Shown: in pieces, positions 58,841 to 64,000 of the stretch
Layout: every line of letters begins with the position of its first letter
How positions within the stretch are numbered: position 1 is the stretch's first letter
NCBI RefSeq assembly: GCF_017916325.1
Contig: NC_090163.1
Span: forward strand, 814,501 to 878,500
DNA: 64,000 bases
Direction: 5' to 3'
Source: Leishmania martiniquensis
Taxonomy: Eukaryota; Euglenozoa; Kinetoplastea; Trypanosomatida; Trypanosomatidae
Notes under the pieces: generated by a model
The model's input: only the letters and a program-made list of their open reading frames with translations
The model's database searches: none
What the model was told of the DNA's origin: nothing
Made by a program: the position numbers and the translations under genes

Positions 58841-61342
58841 ATGAGCGCGGTATGCCACCTTATATTTGTGTACGGGACGCTGCAGCGTGGTGAGAACGAC
58901 TACCCGTATTGGCTGGCCGATGAGGCCGAGGCCGTCTTTGTGGCACGTGCTCGTACTGTCAGCCGTTACCCCTTCTTCGTCAACCTCCCACCCGACTACC
59001 CCGAATGCTTGCCGTGCGTGCTGGACGTCCCGGACTGTGACGTGCCAGGATGCGTGCAGGTCGAGGGCGAACTCTTTTTAGTATCGGAGAAGATGAAGGC
59101 GTGGCTGGATGTATTGCAAGACGTCTCTGGTGGGACCTACATGCCCGCGCCCACGTTGGTGGAGTTGTGCGAAGCTCCAACCGCGTCGTTTCGGGTTCGC
59201 GGCGGGGCCTTCGCGGCGACCCTTAGGTGGCCAGCGGCGGAGGACGGGGAGGCGGTAACAATGACGGCTGCCTTGTACTTCCGCGCGAAAGGGTACCCAG
59301 ATGACTGGCTCTCGCCGACCCCCCGCAGCAGTTCGCGTCTGATATCGAAGTTCTCGGCTGCCGGCATGCTGCAGCTCTACGGCGACCGCTTCAACGAGGG
59401 CGTGCCGGCGCATCTCAGGGAGCGCATGGATTGGGCCGCGGCAACAGCCATGCAGAAGGAGCTGAATGCGCTCCCTGAAGAGTACTGGCCACCCTCTACC
59501 ATTGCCTACCACGCCGTCGCCGCCAAAGCCCGCGCGGCTCAGTCGGGTGAGGGGCGCACGAGTGCGACGCCGCCGTTCATCCCGTGCTACGGCGCCCCGC
59601 TTTTTCCGAAGCCCCTGGTTCTCTTCATCGTTGATGGCATCGGCGACAATACATACTGTGAGCTGGGCGTACGCACACCGCTGGAGGTGGTGGCGGGGGT
59701 GCCCGCTGCGTCGCAGCGCGCATCAGCGCCCTCCACCGAACCTGCGGCTGCTCATTCGCTGAGTGTGACGGAGGGGATCTTCGCTGAAAGTGCTGCGGCA
59801 GCGTTGCGCGAGACTGTCAACGAGTACGTTACCCCTGGCATCAATGTCCTGAGCCGACACGGCGTTAGCGGGCTCATGGATCCCTACATGGCTGGTGAGA
59901 GCTGCGGGAGCGACACGGCTCATCTCAGCATCTTTGGGTACCCGCCCGCCACGTACTACCGTGGCCGTGGAGCCTACGAGGCACTCGGGGCTGGACTGGA
60001 GCTGGAGGACGAAGACGTTGCCTTCAAGGGCAACTTCTCCACTTTTGTTGACCGAACGGAGGGGCCTTCCGGCGACATGGACTCAGTGGAGGAGGCGAAG
60101 GCCGTGACATCGACGTCCTTGCCAGACCAATATGTCACCCATCGCCGATGTGACCGCGACTTCACAGCTGAAGGTCCCGTGCTCTGCAACGACCTCAACG
60201 GCACGACCGTGGCCGCTGATCTGAATGGCGTTCCGTTCGACTACCCACACACCATCAAGATGCAATACGCTACGGAGCACCGCTGCGGGGTGGCACTGAG
60301 TGGGGCGCAACGGGTCGTGCGCGCGGACGGGTCGACGGAGGTGCTGGGTATGCTGTCAGACAAGATCACTGGCACAGATCCCCTCATGGATGGGCGATTG
60401 CTGCGGCGCTGCAAACCAACGGTCGGAGAGGACCACCCCGAGTACGCCGCTGCTGTCTACACGTGCCGGCTTGTGGAGGCTGCCTCAGCGGCCTTGACGC
60501 GCCGCCTCGAGGCACACCCGGTGAACGAAGCTAGGCGCCAACACAACCGCGCTGTCGCCGCGCAACTCGAAAGCGCAGTGGACGCGGCCGGCTCAGACTC
60601 TGCGGCGCTCAAGAACATAGCCAACCTCGTCCTGTTCCGCGGGGCTTCCAAGAAGGGGTGGGTGCCCACGTTCGCAGTGCGTCACGGCCTTCACGGGCTG
60701 ATCCTGGCGCCGACCTGCATTATCAAAGGGCTGGGCATCTGCTGCGGGCTGCACGGTGAGGTGTGCCGCGCATGCGATCCGACCGGGCAAGAGTCTCTCC
60801 GAGGCGCCACCGGTGACTATGGCTCAGATCTCATGGTCAAGGTGAGGGCCGCGCTGCACGCGCTTCGAATCAGCTGTCCATCGTCTCACGAGACCGCGGT
60901 GGCTGCGGCCCTGCGGTCGGCGGCCAGGACAGCGCCGCAGGCAGGCCAAATAATCGACCCGCACTACAACTTTGTGGCAGTGCACATCAAAGGCGTCGAC
61001 AACGCCGGACATGACCGAAGTCTTAAGCGCCGGCTGGAAATGCTCCGCCGGTGCGGTTTGGCGATGGAGGCACTCTGGGAAGGGCTGCCTGCGGGCGCTA
61101 CCATGGCCGTCATTGCGGATCACTCCACTCCGCTGGGAATCGGCGACCACTGCTGTGAGCCTGTGCCAGTCTCGGTGGCTGTCAAGCGAACTCCCTCAGA
61201 GGGTGCGGTGTCTGCGTGTACGACCGACGGCGTTGAGTACTACAGCGAGGTGCTGGCAGCGTCAGGCGCGCTGGGTCGTTTCCGCGGCGATGAGCTCATC
61301 CCTATCATGAAGCGTATGCATCACTACTATCACTACGTCTGA
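58841..61342 (+). CDS. GGACT/GGCT-like domain fused to archaeal-type phosphoglycerate mutase
   Basis: 833 residues from the ATG at 58841 (MSAVCHLIFVYGTLQRGEND). Residues ~1-170 are a gamma-glutamyl(amine) cyclotransferase fold: FVYGTLQRG, VEGELFLVSEKMKAWLD, and a later Tyr. The catalytic Glu of the family (LD-x-x-E) reads Gln here (LDVLQ), so this domain may be inactive. Residues ~258-833 match cofactor-independent phosphoglycerate mutase of the archaeal apgM type: LVLFIVDGIGD (Asp265), CGSDTAHLSIFGYPP with Ser357 at the nucleophile position, YYRGRGAYEALGAG, DVAFKGNFSTF, HIKGVDNAGHDRSLKRRLEM and VIADHSTPLGIGDH. It is longer than archaeal apgM (~400) through insertions. Reaction expected: 3-phosphoglycerate to 2-phosphoglycerate; a role separate from the glycolytic plant-type enzyme of trypanosomatids is possible. 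No targeting signal seen. Confidence 0.9.
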   Translation: MSAVCHLIFVYGTLQRGENDYPYWLADEAEAVFVARARTVSRYPFFVNLPPDYPECLPCVLDVPDCDVPGCVQVEGELFLVSEKMKAWLDVLQDVSGGTYMPAPTLVELCEAPTASFRVRGGAFAATLRWPAAEDGEAVTMTAALYFRAKGYPDDWLSPTPRSSSRLISKFSAAGMLQLYGDRFNEGVPAHLRERMDWAAATAMQKELNALPEEYWPPSTIAYHAVAAKARAAQSGEGRTSATPPFIPCYGAPLFPKPLVLFIVDGIGDNTYCELGVRTPLEVVAGVPAASQRASAPSTEPAAAHSLSVTEGIFAESAAAALRETVNEYVTPGINVLSRHGVSGLMDPYMAGESCGSDTAHLSIFGYPPATYYRGRGAYEALGAGLELEDEDVAFKGNFSTFVDRTEGPSGDMDSVEEAKAVTSTSLPDQYVTHRRCDRDFTAEGPVLCNDLNGTTVAADLNGVPFDYPHTIKMQYATEHRCGVALSGAQRVVRADGSTEVLGMLSDKITGTDPLMDGRLLRRCKPTVGEDHPEYAAAVYTCRLVEAASAALTRRLEAHPVNEARRQHNRAVAAQLESAVDAAGSDSAALKNIANLVLFRGASKKGWVPTFAVRHGLHGLILAPTCIIKGLGICCGLHGEVCRACDPTGQESLRGATGDYGSDLMVKVRAALHALRISCPSSHETAVAAALRSAARTAPQAGQIIDPHYNFVAVHIKGVDNAGHDRSLKRRLEMLRRCGLAMEALWEGLPAGATMAVIADHSTPLGIGDHCCEPVPVSVAVKRTPSEGAVSACTTDGVEYYSEVLAASGALGRFRGDELIPIMKRMHHYYHYV

Positions 61343-63089
61343 TGCACCTCAGGTCGACAGGGAAGAAGGGTGGCAGTGAGGAGCAGCACGCGGAACTGAC
61401 ACCAATAGGCGCGAGCAGCGCTCATTCAGCTCTCTTCATGCGTCTCTGTGTGTGCGTGCGTTTTTTTTGGGTGGAAGGCGTCTCTGTTTGACGTTTTCGT
61501 TGCCTGCCGCCTGTGTGGGCCTCTGAGGTCTGTGGGAGGTGTGTGACTGTGGCCGGTGGAAGCTGCTGTGCAGTGGATGCTGCCACCGCTCGATCGTCTC
61601 CATGGCGCTCATCCCTTGTGCGTGGATGTGGAATACACGCATGCACGATCCCAAAGGCAATCATGGAAGACATGCAGGTAAAAGATAACGGCCGATGGAC
61701 AATGTCACGACGTGCTGCACATCGCGGCTCGTTGCCCTCTCCTTCTCGGCCATTCGCTCTAAGGACTGTGGCCGCCGCCACTGAGAATACGGCGCCAAGC
61801 CAGCCTGGGCTGCGCGCCCATCGACGCCGAGGTGGCCATACGAGGGGAGGGAATGGCGAGGGACGCATTCGGTCCTGCTTTTCTCCCGTCCGCCTCCTCT
61901 TTTTCTCGTTGCCCTCCATTTCTTTTCGCCCTACTCACCAAACGACGCTGTGTGGCTCTCTTTCTCTCCGCTGCGCCGTTGCGAGTACCCACCCGCCCCC
62001 CTCCCCTCCCCCCGTATACGTCTCCTTCGCGGGCACCGCTCTGCCCCGCGTCTTTCCTACACATGCGCATATTTACATGCTTCCATTTCGCGTCTCGTGT
62101 GTGCGCCTAATCGGCGGCGACCGTCGCAAGCCCATCTTGTGTACTCCGCTGCTGTCAAAGGAGGTGCTTGTCGTCCCCCGTTTCCCGTTGCCCGGGCCCA
62201 TAGCCGCCCCCTCCGACTGCCCCCCCATCTCTGCCCCTTTCACTCCCTCTCCTCTCTTGTGCTGACCTTCGCTCCTTCTTTTCCCTTATTATGCCGCCCT
62301 CTCTCTCTTTCCGCTGCTGCTGCTGCGACCACTGACATGAGGTAATAGAATAGCAACAAACTCACGCGCACAAGAGGTGCACACCGAACACAACCGCTTC
62401 AGCTCCTGTCCTCCCCAGACAGGAGACGCCTTGCGTTTTTCTGTGTACGTCAGCAGTCCTTGTGCCGCCTTGCCGCGCATTTAGTGCTCTCTTCTTCCTC
62501 CCTGCACACTCTTCTCGTGCGCTTCTCGCCACGCCACACTGTTTCTGTTTGGTTCATCCGCGAATTCTCTATTGCCGTGCCCCCTTTCGCTTCTGTGTTT
62601 GCCCCTCCTCTCTCTCTCTCGCTTGTCTCGTTGGTTGGGTGATCGCAGTCGTCGTCTTTGCTGGCGGCTGCTGCGAAACCCTTTCGTATCTCTTTGCTCT
62701 CACAGACCTGTCCCCTCTCCCCACCCACCCTTGCCGGAGGCACTGCCACTGACGCATTCGCCTTTCCTTCAAGTCCCATTTTTTCGAAGGTGGCGTCCCG
62801 CACCGACGTTCCTCCTCGTCCGCACGACGCCCTCATTGCCAGTGCGGACGCTTGCCTGCCGCATCACATTACAAATGTAAACACATTCGTCGGCACGCCA
62901 TGCAGATCGAGTGCACCGCTGCCTGCGCCTGCGCCAACCACTCCTCCACTGTCGAGTCCTGCCGTGCAGAATGACGCATTCGAGAGGCAGAGTAGAAGCG
63001 TGGCGGGGCATAGGAAAGTGCTTGAGGGGGTGACCCGCAATGGATCCCATGTTGAACATCTGCACCCCTCTTCAGCCTCCTCTGCAGGC
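61343..63089. other. Intergenic and probable 5' leader of the last gene
   Basis: Pyrimidine-rich (for example 61870-62060 and 62605-62635). From 62643 to 63089 the frame of the last gene is open without any ATG; out-of-frame ATGs occur at 62874, 62898, 63039 and 63049. An AG at 62646-62647 after the CT run is a possible splice acceptor. Confidence 0.5.
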
Positions 63090-64000
63090 ATGACATTGGG
63101 GGGCAGCAACAGTGTGCCGTGTAGTGGCGGTAGGAGTGGGGTGAAGCCGCGTTTTGTGGCAAAAGTGTCAGGCGTGCAGCGGGCGACGGCGTTTCTGAGC
63201 ACCATCAGCGCGACGGAGTGCAATCCTCACCCTCTGCGCGGCGCCCCTCGATCCGGTACCAATGGTGGCAGCGGCAGCGGCAGCGACAGCGGATCCAGCT
63301 GTCCTCCCGCAATCCTTGGTCTCAGCCTCAACAGCGCCGAGCCCAAGGAGGCGAAAGCGATGATTAACGGAATGCCGCCTGCACTGGGCACCAGTGCTGT
63401 TGAGTCTGGCTGTGCGCGCGATTCTGTGGCACACTCTCCGAGCACTGTCAGTGCTTCCAGTCTGACTAACACGCATGTCGGCAGCTGTGCTCGCGCCATT
63501 GTGCAAGCTGCGTCTGCACTGACGTCCGCTACCATCACTAGCGACGGCGGTCCCAACGCCACCACCGGGAACGCTGCTGCCGCCACCGCTTGCGCTCACA
63601 TGCCGAGCTACATTCCCCGTGCGCCAGTCGGTGAGGCCGTCGCTCAGGTCACGCCGTCGCCTCAACTCCAGCCTCGACGCCGCCAGCTCTTTGCCGCAGA
63701 CTTCTCTCTTCGCTACCGGCGTCAGGAGAACTTCCTCAAGTCATTGGACACAAACATGAAACCTGTCAAGCGGCATCGTCGTCACAGCAGCAGCAGCAGC
63801 AGTGGCAGTGAGAGTGAGCGCAGCGCGGCCTCGCCGACTAACCATAGTCGTATGACTGCCGCTGGTGGTCTCGGCGCGGGTGCTGGTGGAGCTAGGGAGG
63901 ATCCCCGGGCGCCTGCTGCCAACATCGGTACCGCCGCTGTTGATGGCGACCTATCCGGTGTCGCGTTGGGCGGTGCTACCGCTGGGGCTGGCGGGGAGTC
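63090..64000 (+). CDS. Unknown low-complexity protein, truncated by the window edge
   Basis: Open to the right edge: 303 codons from the first in-frame ATG (63090, MTLGGSNSVPC), no stop reached. Ser/Gly/Ala/Thr-rich with Gly-Ser runs (~63271-63300) and a Ser run from AGC repeats (63785-63803). One better-ordered patch reads RRRQLFAADFSLRYRRQENF followed by KSLDTNMKPVKRHRRH (about 63675-63783), basic and possibly a binding or nuclear-localisation segment. No family recognised. The frame is open 149 codons upstream of 63090 back to a TGA at 62640-62642, with protein-like codons, so the real start or an upstream frameshift is unresolved. Confidence 0.65.
   Translation, partial: MTLGGSNSVPCSGGRSGVKPRFVAKVSGVQRATAFLSTISATECNPHPLRGAPRSGTNGGSGSGSDSGSSCPPAILGLSLNSAEPKEAKAMINGMPPALGTSAVESGCARDSVAHSPSTVSASSLTNTHVGSCARAIVQAASALTSATITSDGGPNATTGNAAAATACAHMPSYIPRAPVGEAVAQVTPSPQLQPRRRQLFAADFSLRYRRQENFLKSLDTNMKPVKRHRRHSSSSSSGSESERSAASPTNHSRMTAAGGLGAGAGGAREDPRAPAANIGTAAVDGDLSGVALGGATAGAGGE

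Overview
The window looks like nuclear DNA of a trypanosomatid, most likely a Leishmania or close relative. Evidence: every recognisable gene is an intron-less open frame; genes sit in two long one-direction clusters; most starts are preceded by pyrimidine tracts and an AG (trans-splice acceptor pattern); intergenic DNA is rich in CA/GT and pyrimidine runs; and it holds three copies of a ~0.55 kb repeat resembling Leishmania SIDER retroposons. No tRNA, rRNA, SL RNA, CRISPR or insertion sequence was seen.

Layout. 1-16.2 kb: eight genes on the minus strand (DPCD homologue, an NRPS-like adenylation/carrier/ankyrin protein, RNA polymerase I/III subunit AC19, Sua5/YrdC, a DEAD-box helicase, a CEP76 homologue, a TMEM50-like protein, a glycerophosphodiesterase). 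16.2-21.3 kb: a gene-free divergent strand-switch region whose base skew flips near 18.2 kb, so that on both sides the strand read by outgoing transcription is G/T-rich; this is the probable Pol II start region. 21.3-64 kb: fourteen genes on the plus strand (two tandem cullins, LC8 dynein light chain, MutY glycosylase, a kelch protein, a methyltransferase, a CS-domain/Sel1-like protein, a mitochondrial helical-repeat protein, a coiled-coil protein, GH63 glucosidase I, ribosomal protein S29/uS14, a repetitive coiled-coil protein, a cyclotransferase-phosphoglycerate mutase fusion, and a gene running off the right edge).

The genes do not form one pathway; neighbours are co-transcribed only as members of polycistronic units. 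Several are housekeeping (tRNA t6A synthesis, Pol I/III, ribosome, base-excision repair, N-glycan trimming) and three are linked to cilia/centrioles or dynein (DPCD, CEP76, LC8). The most notable items are two unusual domain fusions (adenylation-carrier-ankyrin; GGACT-like domain fused to archaeal-type phosphoglycerate mutase with an apparent loss of the catalytic Glu), three apparently identical repeat copies flanking the strand switch in direct and inverted orientation, the mirror-symmetric keto skew of the strand switch, a perfect 26-bp inverted repeat inside a coding region, and a glucosidase I homologue in a lineage thought not to make Glc3 precursors.

Starts were set at ATG codons; several frames extend upstream only through GTG/TTG codons and were trimmed. 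Motif comparisons with other families are from memory, not alignments.
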